The position numbers were made by a program, and so were the translations under genes. A stretch of DNA of 64,000 nucleotides, from positions 104,826 to 168,825 of the forward strand of contig NZ_FOMG01000006.1 of assembly GCF_900112485.1 (NCBI RefSeq). Reading direction: 5' to 3'. The DNA is from Clostridium uliginosum. Lineage in GTDB: Bacteria > Bacillota > Clostridia > Clostridiales > Clostridiaceae. Below the pieces are notes generated by a model, which was not told the DNA's origin, did not search any database, and saw only the letters and a list, made by a program, of their open reading frames with translations. Shown piece by piece: positions 44,590 to 53,339 of this stretch (its first letter is position 1; each line of letters begins with the position of its first letter).

Positions 44590-44752
44590 TAAGGCACATT
44601 CAAAAAAATAACAAGTCAATATGCTAGTCTATTTCGTGTCATGCTGCGTCAGTAGAATGGACTAATAGCTCGTTATTAAACTATTCTACTTCCTTGCCTG
44701 ACGCAAAATATACATCGCATCTTGGACTTGTTATTTTCTTTCATGTGCCTAA
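44590..44752 (+). repeat. Family A MITE-like element, full length (163 bp)
   Basis: Ends TAAGGCACATTCAAAAAAAT and TTTTCTTTCATGTGCCTAA. It has the family interior ATGCTAGTCTATTTCGTGTC, a central hairpin and CTTGCCTGACGCAAAATATA. It is one of the cleanest copies. Its right end provides the TAG stop codon of the convergent kdpD-like gene. A partial extra right end (TTTCATGTGCC) lies directly before it. Confidence 0.9.
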
Positions 44753-45885
44753 AGTGAATCATAAGGAACTACAATTACTTGAATATCTTTAGCATGCTCT
44801 AAAAATTTATTGATAGTAGATCCTCTAAATAGTCTTTGAATTTTATTACGTTTTGGATGTCCTATAATAAGTTGTGTTATATGTTTTTCATGTGAGAATT
44901 TTAATAATTCATTAGAAACTGACTTGCCTGTAAGCTGTACAACAGTAGCATTGAACTTTTCAGCTAATAATATATTTTCCTTAAGACCATTAATTCGTTG
45001 AGGTGTTTCTTTAGATGACAATAAGTGAGTACAATTTACATAAACGACATAAAAAGGACATTTATATTTTTTGGCGATTCTAGCGCCAAGTCTTATTAGT
45101 CTTTTTGATTTAGGGTTAGAAGAAATTGATACCATAACTCTTTCAGCGGTATACCAATTATCATTAATATCATGATTGCTTTTATATTTCTCTAAATCTT
45201 CATCTACTTCATCAGCAATTTGTCTTAGAGTTAGCTCTCTTAAAGCAGAAAGATTTCCATTTCTAAAGAAATTTTTAAGTGCAGATTCTACTAAATATGG
45301 CTTGTATATATTTCCTCGTTTTAATCTGTTTCTTAGACCTTCTGGAGGCATATCAATGACAACAACTTCAGCTTCAGCAATAATTTTATCAGGTATTGTT
45401 TCATTAACATTTACACCTGTTATTTGTTTTACAATATCATTAAGGCTTTCTAAATGTTGAAGGTTTATAGTTGAATAAACATTAATACCTGCATCTAAAA
45501 TTTCTAATACATCTTCATATCTTTTTTTATTTTTAGAACCTGGTGCATTAGTATGTGCTAATTCATCAACTAAAACTAAATTTGGCTTTCTTTCTATTAT
45601 TGCATCTACATCCATTTCTTTTAGTATTATAGAGTTATATGTTATTTCTTTTAAAGGTATACAAGGTAAATTTTTTAATTGATTAATTGTATTTGCTCTA
45701 TCATGGCTTTCAAAATAACCAACAACAACATCTTTTCCTCTTTCAAAACGTCTATTAGCTTCATTAAGCATAGTATAAGTTTTACCTACTCCTGGAGCAT
45801 ACCCTAAAAATATTTTAAGAACACCACGATTCTGTTTCTTATATGCTTTTAAAGCTTCTTCAGGAGTAATTCTTTTCTCACCCAT
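44749..45885 (-). CDS. kdpD: Short KdpD: KdpD N-terminal plus USP domain, no kinase
   Basis: 378 aa. The N-terminal KdpD domain (about 15-225) has a Walker A-like GYAPGVGKTYTMLNEA, the LVDELAHTNAPGSKNKKRYE block and VIDMPPEGLRNRLKRGN. A universal-stress-protein domain follows (about 245-375; VMVSISSNPKSKRLIRLGAR, HITQLIIGHPKRNKIQRLF). The membrane, HisKA and ATPase domains of long KdpD are missing. Short KdpDs are known (Anabaena), so it need not be broken. Its stop is inside a family A end. It follows the receiver gene by 10 bases on the minus strand, probably an operon. Confidence 0.9.
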   Translation of the reverse strand: MGEKRITPEEALKAYKKQNRGVLKIFLGYAPGVGKTYTMLNEANRRFERGKDVVVGYFESHDRANTINQLKNLPCIPLKEITYNSIILKEMDVDAIIERKPNLVLVDELAHTNAPGSKNKKRYEDVLEILDAGINVYSTINLQHLESLNDIVKQITGVNVNETIPDKIIAEAEVVVIDMPPEGLRNRLKRGNIYKPYLVESALKNFFRNGNLSALRELTLRQIADEVDEDLEKYKSNHDINDNWYTAERVMVSISSNPKSKRLIRLGARIAKKYKCPFYVVYVNCTHLLSSKETPQRINGLKENILLAEKFNATVVQLTGKSVSNELLKFSHEKHITQLIIGHPKRNKIQRLFRGSTINKFLEHAKDIQVIVVPYDSL

Positions 45886-45895
45886 ATAAATCCCC

Positions 45896-46447
45896 TTATT
45901 TCAATTTTTTTAATTTAGAAGAGAATTCTTTAAATAAATTCCCTTTTTCTGTTTCACCTTGAGCTATTAGTAAATCACCAAATTGATTATATATTAATGG
46001 ATCTGTTGATATTTTATTCAAACATAACTTTATATCATTCGTGGTTATCTTTGAAGATTCTAAAGTTATATGGCTTGACTCTGTATTATAATCAGGAAAT
46101 ATTTCACTTAGTACTTTCCTTATGGTATTTGCTGTAAAAGGTTTTTGCAAATATGCCATTGCACCAAGTTTAGTAGTTGTAACTGCATTTTTTATTGTAC
46201 CAAAAGCAGTCATTATTACTACATTAAAGTTATATCCATCTTTTATAACTTGTTCTAATAAAGCAGTTCCACTCATATTTGGCATTTTAACATCAATAAA
46301 TGCTATATCTAAATGCGTACTAGAGATTAATTCTAGTGCTTCATTGCCATTGCTAGCACAATAAACTGTAAAGTTCGCATCTCGTAGGCAATGAGATAAT
46401 AGAAGTCTAATATTTTTAGTATCATCTACTATCAATGCTGTTTTCAT
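45896..46447 (-). CDS. Response regulator receiver protein without DNA-binding domain
   Basis: 183 aa from the ATG at 46447 (plus-strand numbering), which has GGAGGGGTTTTAT upstream. The REC domain is complete: DD at 8-9, phospho-acceptor D52 in IAFIDVKMPN, TAFG and the K of LQKPFT. The C-terminal 60 residues are short and helical (DPLIYNQFGDLLIAQGETEK), TPR-like rather than a KdpE winged helix. It may bind a partner such as the adjacent short KdpD. It is divergent from the histidine kinase at 46926. Confidence 0.85.
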   Translation of the reverse strand: MKTALIVDDTKNIRLLLSHCLRDANFTVYCASNGNEALELISSTHLDIAFIDVKMPNMSGTALLEQVIKDGYNFNVVIMTAFGTIKNAVTTTKLGAMAYLQKPFTANTIRKVLSEIFPDYNTESSHITLESSKITTNDIKLCLNKISTDPLIYNQFGDLLIAQGETEKGNLFKEFSSKLKKLK

Positions 46448-46657
46448 ATAAAACCCCTCCATTTCATAGATAGATTTATACTACTGTAGTTTATTTTTAT
46501 TATCAACAAATGATGTTTTAAGCAAATAAGATTATTGTAGACTAAAGCTATAATACAAAGAGGAGAATTGATATAATAGTGAATAAAAGGTTTGATTATA
46601 AGATAATAGCTAATTATGGTGATTAGGTAATATTTTATAACTAGAATATAATTTTAA

Positions 46658-46903
46658 TAAGGCATATGAAAGAAAATAATAGGTCAAAGATACGATGGAT
46701 ATTTTTTAAGGCGAGGTGCCCCTTGAGGGCATAAGTTCAACTAAATTTATCTGGAGTATAAAATCCTACATGAAAAATTTCACTTTATGTAAGGGCAATG
46801 AAAAAAAGTTTAGCTCATAGCGTATTTATTAACTAAACTTATTGAAATATTATCACGCAAAATAGACTAGCTTACTGACTTGTTATTTTTTGAATATTCC
46901 TAA
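46658..46903 (-). repeat. Family A-related element, long and diverged, reverse orientation
   Basis: TAAGGCATATGAAAGAAAAT at the left and GACTTGTTATTTTTTGAATA at the right are recognisable ends. The 246-bp interior is unlike other copies (CGAGGTGCCCCTTGAGGGCA). It fills most of the 479-base space between the divergent regulator genes; 46463-46657 holds no recognised signal. Confidence 0.6.
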
Positions 46904-46925
46904 GTAAATTAAGAGGTGTCTAAAT

Positions 46926-48797
46926 ATGATAAAAAGCATGAAATTCAAAATATCTTTAATTTTAATAGTTTTTATATTATTAACAATTGGAAATAGTGTG
47001 GTATCAATTAGTTATTTTAATAAATTAGAAAGATCGATAGACTTAATAATGGATGCAAATTATGATAGTGTAGTTGCAGCTCAAAACATGAATGATGCAT
47101 TAGAAAGACAAGATAGTTTAGAACTTTCTTTTATATTTGAAGATAATGAATTTCTATCTTCTGAACATGAATCAAATCATATGAAATTCTTAGAGTGGAT
47201 ATATAAAGCAAAGAACAATATTACAGAAGATGGAGAAAAAGAAATATTAGAAGTAATAGAAAAAAATTACACTGATTATTCAAATAAGATAAAAGATTTG
47301 GAAAGTGTTAAAGCAAAAGAAGGAAATGAAAAAGTAAATAGATATTATTATAATAATATTTTCCCATTATTTCAAACATTGAAGGAAGAGTGCAATGAAC
47401 TTTTAAATATTAACCAGCAGTCAATGCTAAACATGAGGGGAAAATCAAAAGAATTAGCTAATAGTGCGAGGTATTGTACAGTTATTATCTCAGCATTAGT
47501 ACTTATAATTGGACTTTCAATAATAGGATATCTATTAAAGAAAATTATACATCCTATTGAAGATTTAGCAGTTGGAATAAATAAAATATCAGCTGGCAAT
47601 TATGAGTATAAAATTCCTTTAAAAAGAGAAAAAGAAATTAATTATATATTAAATGATTTTAATGATATGGCGGAAAAATTAAAGCAATATGAAAAGTTAA
47701 ATATTAATGAAATTCTAAGAGAAAAACAAAAAGCAGAGGGAATTATAGAAAGTATTGATTTCCCAATAATAGTTACTAATGATGATAATAAAGTAATAAT
47801 GTTAAATAAATCAGCAGAAAGATTGTTTGATGTTAAAGAAAAAAATACACTTAATAGACATTTTTTAGAATGCATTGAACAAAGAGAAGTTTTTAATATT
47901 ATACAAAAAGCAAGAAATTCTGTTAAAGAATATAAAGGTTTTAATGATATAGAAATAGACCAAAATGATAATAAAGTATATTTTAGAATATCCGCAAATC
48001 CTATATGGTTTGAAAATAATGAAAATATAGCCACTGTTACAATTATGCAAGATATAACTAAATTCAAAGAAATAGATAATATGAAATCAGATTTTATATC
48101 GAATGTGTCTCATGAATTCAGAACGCCATTAACATCAATTTGTATGGCTGTTGGATTATTGCTTGAAGAAAATAATGAAGGTAGAGAGTCACAAACAGAG
48201 TTATTAACAATAATAAAGGAGGATAGTGAAAGATTAGACAATTTAGTTAGTGAATTATTAGATTTATCGAAAATGGAAGCTGGAAAAATTGAAATGGATA
48301 TAAAAGATGTGGATATAAAAGATGTTATAAATCAAGTGAAACGTACATTTAAGATTCAGCTTCAAGAAAAGAATATAACACTAAATATTAATACTAAGAC
48401 AATTACAAGAAAAGCAAGAGTTGATATAAATAAAATATCTTGGGTTGTAGTTAATTTAGTTGGAAATGCTTTAAGATATACAAAAATTGATGGAACAGGA
48501 GTTATAGAAATAAAAGCAAAAGAAGTAAATAACACTATGCTAATATCAATTACTGATAATGGAGAAGGCATTCCAGAGCAAGATCAAAAAATAATATTTG
48601 AAAAATTTATACAATTAAAAGATAGTAGTGGACAAATCACTGGAAACTCAGGATTAGGACTTGCAATATGTAAAGAAATTATCAAAGCTCACTTGGGGGA
48701 TATATGGGTTGATAGTAAATTAGGGGAGGGTAGCACATTTTACTTTACACTTAAGTTAGGAGGAGTATTAGATGAAGAAGAAAATACTAATAGTTGA
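46926..48797 (+). CDS. Membrane sensor histidine kinase (HAMP-PAS-HisKA)
   Basis: 623 aa. Membrane segments lie near residues 9-29 and 183-204, with a helical extracellular sensor between them. HAMP follows (about 205-256), then PAS (about 268-378; IIESIDFPIIVTNDDNKVIM), HisKA with phospho-acceptor H396 in NVSHEFRTPLTSI, and the HATPase (NLVGNALRYT, DNGEGIPEQDQ, GNSGLGLAICKEI). It overlaps the response regulator gene, forming a two-component pair. The ligand is unknown; location next to kdp suggests a role in potassium or osmotic control (inference). Confidence 0.93.
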   Translation: MIKSMKFKISLILIVFILLTIGNSVVSISYFNKLERSIDLIMDANYDSVVAAQNMNDALERQDSLELSFIFEDNEFLSSEHESNHMKFLEWIYKAKNNITEDGEKEILEVIEKNYTDYSNKIKDLESVKAKEGNEKVNRYYYNNIFPLFQTLKEECNELLNINQQSMLNMRGKSKELANSARYCTVIISALVLIIGLSIIGYLLKKIIHPIEDLAVGINKISAGNYEYKIPLKREKEINYILNDFNDMAEKLKQYEKLNINEILREKQKAEGIIESIDFPIIVTNDDNKVIMLNKSAERLFDVKEKNTLNRHFLECIEQREVFNIIQKARNSVKEYKGFNDIEIDQNDNKVYFRISANPIWFENNENIATVTIMQDITKFKEIDNMKSDFISNVSHEFRTPLTSICMAVGLLLEENNEGRESQTELLTIIKEDSERLDNLVSELLDLSKMEAGKIEMDIKDVDIKDVINQVKRTFKIQLQEKNITLNINTKTITRKARVDINKISWVVVNLVGNALRYTKIDGTGVIEIKAKEVNNTMLISITDNGEGIPEQDQKIIFEKFIQLKDSSGQITGNSGLGLAICKEIIKAHLGDIWVDSKLGEGSTFYFTLKLGGVLDEEENTNS

Positions 48798-49437
48798 TGA
48801 TGAAAAGAATATAAGAATAAGTCTTGAAAGATGTTTAGTTAGTGAAAATTATGAAGTAGAGTGTGCTTGTGACGGAAATGAAGCATTAACAAAGCTCAGA
48901 AGTAAGAATTATGATTTAATCTTAATGGATATTCAAATGCCTAAAAAAACAGGACTACAAGTATTGCAGCAAATAAGAGAAGAAGGAATATCAACAAGGG
49001 CAATAATGATGACAGCTTATGGAACTGTTAATATAGCAGTAGATTCAATGAAACTTGGTGCAGTAGACTTCATTAGTAAGCCTTTTACAGTTAAGAAAGT
49101 TAAAGCTATTGTTATGGATGTAATTAATAAGCAAACAAATGTCTTTAGAATAGATAAAAGTATAGATGAATATATAAAAGCAGCTAGAGATGCAATAATA
49201 AAAAAAGATTTAGAGCAAGCAAGAATTCTTCTTAAAGAAGGGTTAGTTGAAGATACAAGTAGTCCGGAGATACAAAATTTATTAGGTGTTATTGAAGAAA
49301 AATCTAATAATAAACAACTAGCTCAAAAATATTATAGAGCTGCATTATCCTTAGATGCAACATATACTCCAGCAGATAATAATCTGAAAAGGACTGTAAT
49401 GTATAGTGCTATGACAAATAGTATAGATTTAGGATAA
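48772..49437 (+). CDS. Response regulator with TPR-like output (no DNA-binding domain)
   Basis: 221 aa. The REC domain has DDE at 9-11, D53 in LILMDIQMP, TAYG and the K of ISKPFT. The C-terminal 90 residues form TPR-like helical pairs (RDAIIKKDLEQARILLKEGL, SPEIQNLLGVIEEKSNNKQL, AQKYYRAALSLDATYTPADN) instead of a DNA-binding domain, so output is presumably by protein contact. It overlaps the kinase gene by 26 bases with TTAGGAGGAGTATTAG upstream. The stop TAA is the first triplet of a family A element. Confidence 0.92.
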   Translation: MKKKILIVDDEKNIRISLERCLVSENYEVECACDGNEALTKLRSKNYDLILMDIQMPKKTGLQVLQQIREEGISTRAIMMTAYGTVNIAVDSMKLGAVDFISKPFTVKKVKAIVMDVINKQTNVFRIDKSIDEYIKAARDAIIKKDLEQARILLKEGLVEDTSSPEIQNLLGVIEEKSNNKQLAQKYYRAALSLDATYTPADNNLKRTVMYSAMTNSIDLG

Positions 49438-49597
49438 GGCATATTAAAATAAATAACAAGTCAGTATGCTAGTCTATTTGGCGTCATACTGTGTCAATAA
49501 AATCAGCCCATAGATTGCTATGCGTTAATTTCATCTCCTTGTCTGACACAAAATATACGTCGCATCTTTGACTTGTATTTTCTTTAATACGCCTAAG
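49435..49597 (+). repeat. Family A MITE-like element, full length (163 bp)
   Basis: Ends TAAGGCATATTAAAATAAAT and TTTTCTTTAATACGCCTAA, with ATGCTAGTCTATTTGGCGTC, a central hairpin and CTTGTCTGACACAAAATATA in between. It supplies the stop codon of the upstream response regulator. Confidence 0.88.
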
Positions 49598-49743
49598 ACA
49601 TATTAAAATAAATATATATTAGATATATGGTTCATATCATTAGAAAATAGTGATATGAACTTTTTTGATAGATGTGATTTTTTTTGCAACCTTTATATGG
49701 TAAAATCAAGTATAATGGAAAACAATGAAATTTATTATTGCTA

Positions 49744-49806
49744 TAAGGCACATTCAAAAAAATATACGACGCATCTTTGGTCTATTATTTTCTTTCATGT
49801 GCATAA
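49744..49806 (+). repeat. Family A internally deleted element (63 bp)
   Basis: TAAGGCACATTCAAAAAAAT runs directly into ATACGACGCATCTTTGGTCT and ATTATTTTCTTTCATGTGC. Its right part is identical to the one at 19952, so both may derive from one deletion variant. Confidence 0.8.
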
Positions 49807-49820
49807 AATTGGAGGCGCAA

Positions 49821-50846
49821 ATGAATAAGCAAGTTAGACATAAAGAAAAAAGAAGAAAGAAAAAAAAGAATTTTAAACCATTAGCACTTTTAAGGGGAAT
49901 ATTATATATGTGTGTCTTCTTAGTGATAACAACACCTTTTGTATTATTTTTTGGACCATATGATAATACAAAAAAAGTGGTAATATCAACTGTTCTTGCA
50001 ACAAGACATTCATATTTATTGACTGATTTAATATCTAAAGCAACTTTAGATAAAATGCTAGGGATAGATAATACACAAACTAGTGAGGCTATTTCTCAAA
50101 ATATCAATAAAATAAATGTTAAATATAAAACTGGAAATGAAATAAATAGATATGATATAAATACTAATAGATTTGATGGATATGTATTGGAAATAAAGAA
50201 TCCATTAAAGGTTAAGGTTGCAATGACTAAATATTTAGGAAAAATGGGAGAGAAGACAAGCGAAATGGCAGAGGACAATAATGCTGTTGCTGCTATTAAT
50301 GGGGGATCATTTGTGGATAAATCTTCTGATGGAACACTTTATGCAGGAACTGGAGCTGAACCGGGCGGATTCGTGATTTCAGATGGTAAGGTTGTATATC
50401 CTAAATCTGCTGTAAAAGAAAATAATGTTGAAAATGTTATTGCATTTACAAAAGGTGGAGAACTCATAGTTGGAGATCATACACTGGCACAACTTAAAAA
50501 ATTAAATGTACAAGAGGCTATGTGCTTTAGAAGACCTAATATTATTATTAATGGGGTTAGACAAGTAAAGAACAAAGTAGAAGATGGACTTAATCCGAGA
50601 ACTGCAGTTGGCCAAAAAGAAGATGGAACAATAATATTCTTAGTTATAGATGGTAGAAAAATAACATCACCTGGAGCTAGTCTTTATGATGTGCAGGAAA
50701 TTATGATGAAAAGAGGAGCTGTTAATGCAGGAGCTCTTGATGGAGGATATTCATCAACAATGTATTATAAAGGTGACATAATAAATTCTCCTAATGCTTG
50801 GGATGGTGAAAGGTCTGTTGCTACAGCATTTTATGTTGAACAGTAG
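49821..50846 (+). CDS. Phosphodiester glycosidase (NAGPA-domain) family protein
   Basis: 341 aa from ATG 49821 after TTGGAGGCGCAA; the open frame to 49725 runs through the repeat. The N terminus is strongly basic (QVRHKEKRRKKKKNFKP) and followed by a membrane segment (LRGILYMCVFLVITTPFVLF), so the protein is membrane anchored with an external domain. That domain contains AAINGGSFVD, GGFVISDGKVVY, NPRTAVGQKEDGTIIFLVID and GALDGGYSSTMYY, the NAGPA/exopolysaccharide phosphodiester glycosidase pattern. The substrate is unknown, probably a cell-envelope polymer. Confidence 0.88.
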   Translation: MNKQVRHKEKRRKKKKNFKPLALLRGILYMCVFLVITTPFVLFFGPYDNTKKVVISTVLATRHSYLLTDLISKATLDKMLGIDNTQTSEAISQNINKINVKYKTGNEINRYDINTNRFDGYVLEIKNPLKVKVAMTKYLGKMGEKTSEMAEDNNAVAAINGGSFVDKSSDGTLYAGTGAEPGGFVISDGKVVYPKSAVKENNVENVIAFTKGGELIVGDHTLAQLKKLNVQEAMCFRRPNIIINGVRQVKNKVEDGLNPRTAVGQKEDGTIIFLVIDGRKITSPGASLYDVQEIMMKRGAVNAGALDGGYSSTMYYKGDIINSPNAWDGERSVATAFYVEQ

Positions 50847-50861
50847 AGGAGTGGATAAGTA

Positions 50862-51902
50862 ATGAAAAAATTAAAAATAATATTAAGTTGGTCTATTATT
50901 GCTTTAATATTGCAACATGGCATATTTTTATATGTGGAAAAGGTGTATTTATCTACAGATTTAAATATAGAGGCTAAAAAAGTTGAAGAAGAAGAAAATA
51001 TAACAGATAAAAAATCAGAAATTGATATAAAAAAAGGCCTAGATGCGGTTAAAGTATCTTCAGATGGACGATATGTTTCTTATTTACAAGGTAATAAGCT
51101 TAAAATATTAGACAGTAATAATAATAAAGAAAAAGAGTTTGATAGTAATAATGGTGCAGAGGTTGTGTTTTATGAATGGCTAACCAACCAAGATAATATG
51201 ATTGTTATTCAGAAAATAAAGGAAAAAGGCACATATTATTTTGAACCAGTATCTTTTAATGCTAAAAAGGGAGAATCAAGGGAACTTGCGGACTTTGATT
51301 TAAATAAGGTAAGAATTAAACTTGAAACACCAAAAGATGAGGTAGATAATGTAGTATTTTCAACATCAACTCATAGTTTATATATAAAAGTTAAAAAAAG
51401 CAGTGAAAAATGTGACTTATATTATGCAAATGTAATGAATCAATTAAAGAAGGTTAAAAATAATAAAGTTATAGGAGATGTTGTAGTTCCAACTACTAGC
51501 ACTAATGCAGTAATGCAAGAAGGATCAAATATAACTATATTAAATACCAAAGGAAATTTATCAATACCTAATGTTAAAGCTTCTAAAATATTAGGAACAG
51601 ATGTTAATGATAATGTATATTTTGGTGAAGTAGCAAATAGTAAGATTAAAAAAATATATTATACTGTTCTATCAGATAAGATTAGAAAATGGAATGAATT
51701 AAAGCTTCAAAACCCAGTAGATAAGGAAGATATAATAATTGATTATTCTGGTAAGGTTTATATTAATGATAAAGTTAAAAGTAGTGTGTTAGAATTAGCA
51801 AGTAATAAATCAATTAAGTATAAAGGAGAGCTTATTCAATCATATTATAAAGGTGTTATTTCAAGAGTAGACAATAAATTACTAAAAAACAACATACAAT
51901 AG
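50862..51902 (+). CDS. Membrane-anchored extracellular protein, unknown
   Basis: 346 aa. It has an uncleaved-signal-like segment at residues 5-28 (KIILSWSIIALILQHGIFLY) and a lysine-rich external domain with beta-propeller-like repeats (VKVSSDGRYVSYLQGNKLKI, YEWLTNQDNMIVIQKIKEKG). No family is recognised with confidence. It starts 15 bases after the previous gene with AGAGGAGTGGATAAGT upstream, so the two are likely one operon with a cell-envelope role. Confidence 0.75.
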   Translation: MKKLKIILSWSIIALILQHGIFLYVEKVYLSTDLNIEAKKVEEEENITDKKSEIDIKKGLDAVKVSSDGRYVSYLQGNKLKILDSNNNKEKEFDSNNGAEVVFYEWLTNQDNMIVIQKIKEKGTYYFEPVSFNAKKGESRELADFDLNKVRIKLETPKDEVDNVVFSTSTHSLYIKVKKSSEKCDLYYANVMNQLKKVKNNKVIGDVVVPTTSTNAVMQEGSNITILNTKGNLSIPNVKASKILGTDVNDNVYFGEVANSKIKKIYYTVLSDKIRKWNELKLQNPVDKEDIIIDYSGKVYINDKVKSSVLELASNKSIKYKGELIQSYYKGVISRVDNKLLKNNIQ

Positions 51903-52046
51903 CTTGTAAATTTTTTTAGTAGTATTGCACAAAAAAACTTGAATAGTTTTGTAAGTTCTTAATATGGAGTTTAAAGGATTACAATTGTACAATAGAAGCA
52001 TAAGAAACAAAAAAATGAACAAGAAATATTAAGAGGGGGGATTAAA

Positions 52047-53156
52047 ATGGCAGAATTGTCATTAAAACATATTTACAAAATTTACTCAGGTGACGTAGTA
52101 GCAGTAAAGGATTTCAATTTAGAAATTGCAGATAAGGAATTTATAGTGTTTGTTGGACCATCAGGTTGTGGTAAATCAACAACTTTAAGAATGGTGGCAG
52201 GACTTGAAGAAATCTCTAAAGGAGAGTTATATATAGGCGGAAAATTAGTTAATGATGTGGAGCCAAAGGAAAGAGATATAGCAATGGTATTCCAAAACTA
52301 TGCTTTATATCCACACATGACAGTTTATGATAATATGGCTTTTGCTTTAAAATTAAGAAAAATGCCTAAGGAAGAAATTGAACAAAAGGTTACAGAAGCA
52401 GCAAGAATACTAGATATAGAGCATTTATTAACTAGAAAGCCAAAGGCTCTATCAGGAGGACAAAGACAAAGAGTTGCTTTAGGAAGAGCTATCGTAAGAG
52501 AACCAAAAGTATTCTTGATGGACGAACCTTTATCAAATCTTGATGCAAAATTAAGAGTTCAAATGAGAACAGAAATAGCTAAACTCTATCAAAAGTTACA
52601 AACAACATTTATATATGTTACTCATGATCAAGTTGAGGCTATGACAATGGGTACAAGAATTGTTGTAATGAAAGATGGTATAATACACCAAGTAGATACT
52701 CCTCAAAATATATATAACACACCAGTAAATATTTTTGTTGCTGGATTTATTGGAAGTCCTCAAATGAATTTTATAAATGGTAAAGTAATTGAAAAAGAAG
52801 GTAAGTTATATTGTAGTTTTGAAGAAAATAATATATTATTACCTGAAGTTAAAGCTAAAGAACTAAAAAATAAGGGATATGTAAATAAAGAAGTTGTTTT
52901 TGGAATCAGACCACAACATTTAGATGATGATGAAGAAGTAGTTAAAGAAAATCCAGCTTCAATTATAAGTGGAAAAGTAGAAGTAGTTGAACTTATGGGT
53001 TCAGAGAGTTATATTTATCTTGTAGCATCAGGTAATAATATGACTGCAAGAGTGGATGGAACTACTAAGTTTAAGAATGGAGATTCAATAAAGTTATACG
53101 TTGAAAATGAAAACATTCACGTATTTGATAAAGAAAGTGAATTAAGAATAATTTAA
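52047..53156 (+). CDS. ABC transporter ATPase, MsmX/UgpC/MalK type
   Basis: 369 aa. The ABC domain has Walker [11 protein letters not shown], the signature [19 protein letters not shown], Walker [17 protein letters not shown] and the H-loop THDQ. The C-terminal about 130 residues form an OB-fold/TOBE regulatory domain ([20 protein letters not shown]). These ATPases often serve several sugar permeases in Firmicutes; no permease genes are adjacent, which supports a shared role. AGAGGGGGGATTAAA precedes the ATG. The maltodextrin genes downstream suggest oligosaccharide uptake. Confidence 0.93.
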   Translation: MAELSLKHIYKIYSGDVVAVKDFNLEIADKEFIVFVGPSGCGKSTTLRMVAGLEEISKGELYIGGKLVNDVEPKERDIAMVFQNYALYPHMTVYDNMAFALKLRKMPKEEIEQKVTEAARILDIEHLLTRKPKALSGGQRQRVALGRAIVREPKVFLMDEPLSNLDAKLRVQMRTEIAKLYQKLQTTFIYVTHDQVEAMTMGTRIVVMKDGIIHQVDTPQNIYNTPVNIFVAGFIGSPQMNFINGKVIEKEGKLYCSFEENNILLPEVKAKELKNKGYVNKEVVFGIRPQHLDDDEEVVKENPASIISGKVEVVELMGSESYIYLVASGNNMTARVDGTTKFKNGDSIKLYVENENIHVFDKESELRII

Positions 53157-53159
53157 ATT

Positions 53160-53324
53160 TTAGACATATGAAAGAAAATAACAAGTCAAAGGTCCGATGT
53201 ATATTTTGCATCAGACAAGGAGGTATATTAACCATCATAGATGGCTATTAGGTTGATATGCTGACATAGTATAATACGAAATAGAACTAACATACTGACT
53301 TGTTATTTTTAAAAGTGTGCCTTA
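53160..53324 (-). repeat. Family A MITE-like element, full length (165 bp), reverse orientation
   Basis: TTAGACATATGAAAGAAAAT at the left and TTGTTATTTTTAAAAGTGTGC at the right; the interior contains TTTTGCATCAGACAAGGAGG and ACGAAATAGAACTAACATAC, the reverse complement of forward copies. It lies between the ABC gene and the PucR-type gene. Confidence 0.85.
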
Positions 53325-53339
53325 TATTGAGGTGAAAGT

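Noticed and set aside
44749..45885. kdpD as a pseudogene truncated by the family A element
   Set aside because: The protein ends after a complete USP domain, and short KdpDs of about this size are known; no kinase remnant lies on the far side of the element.
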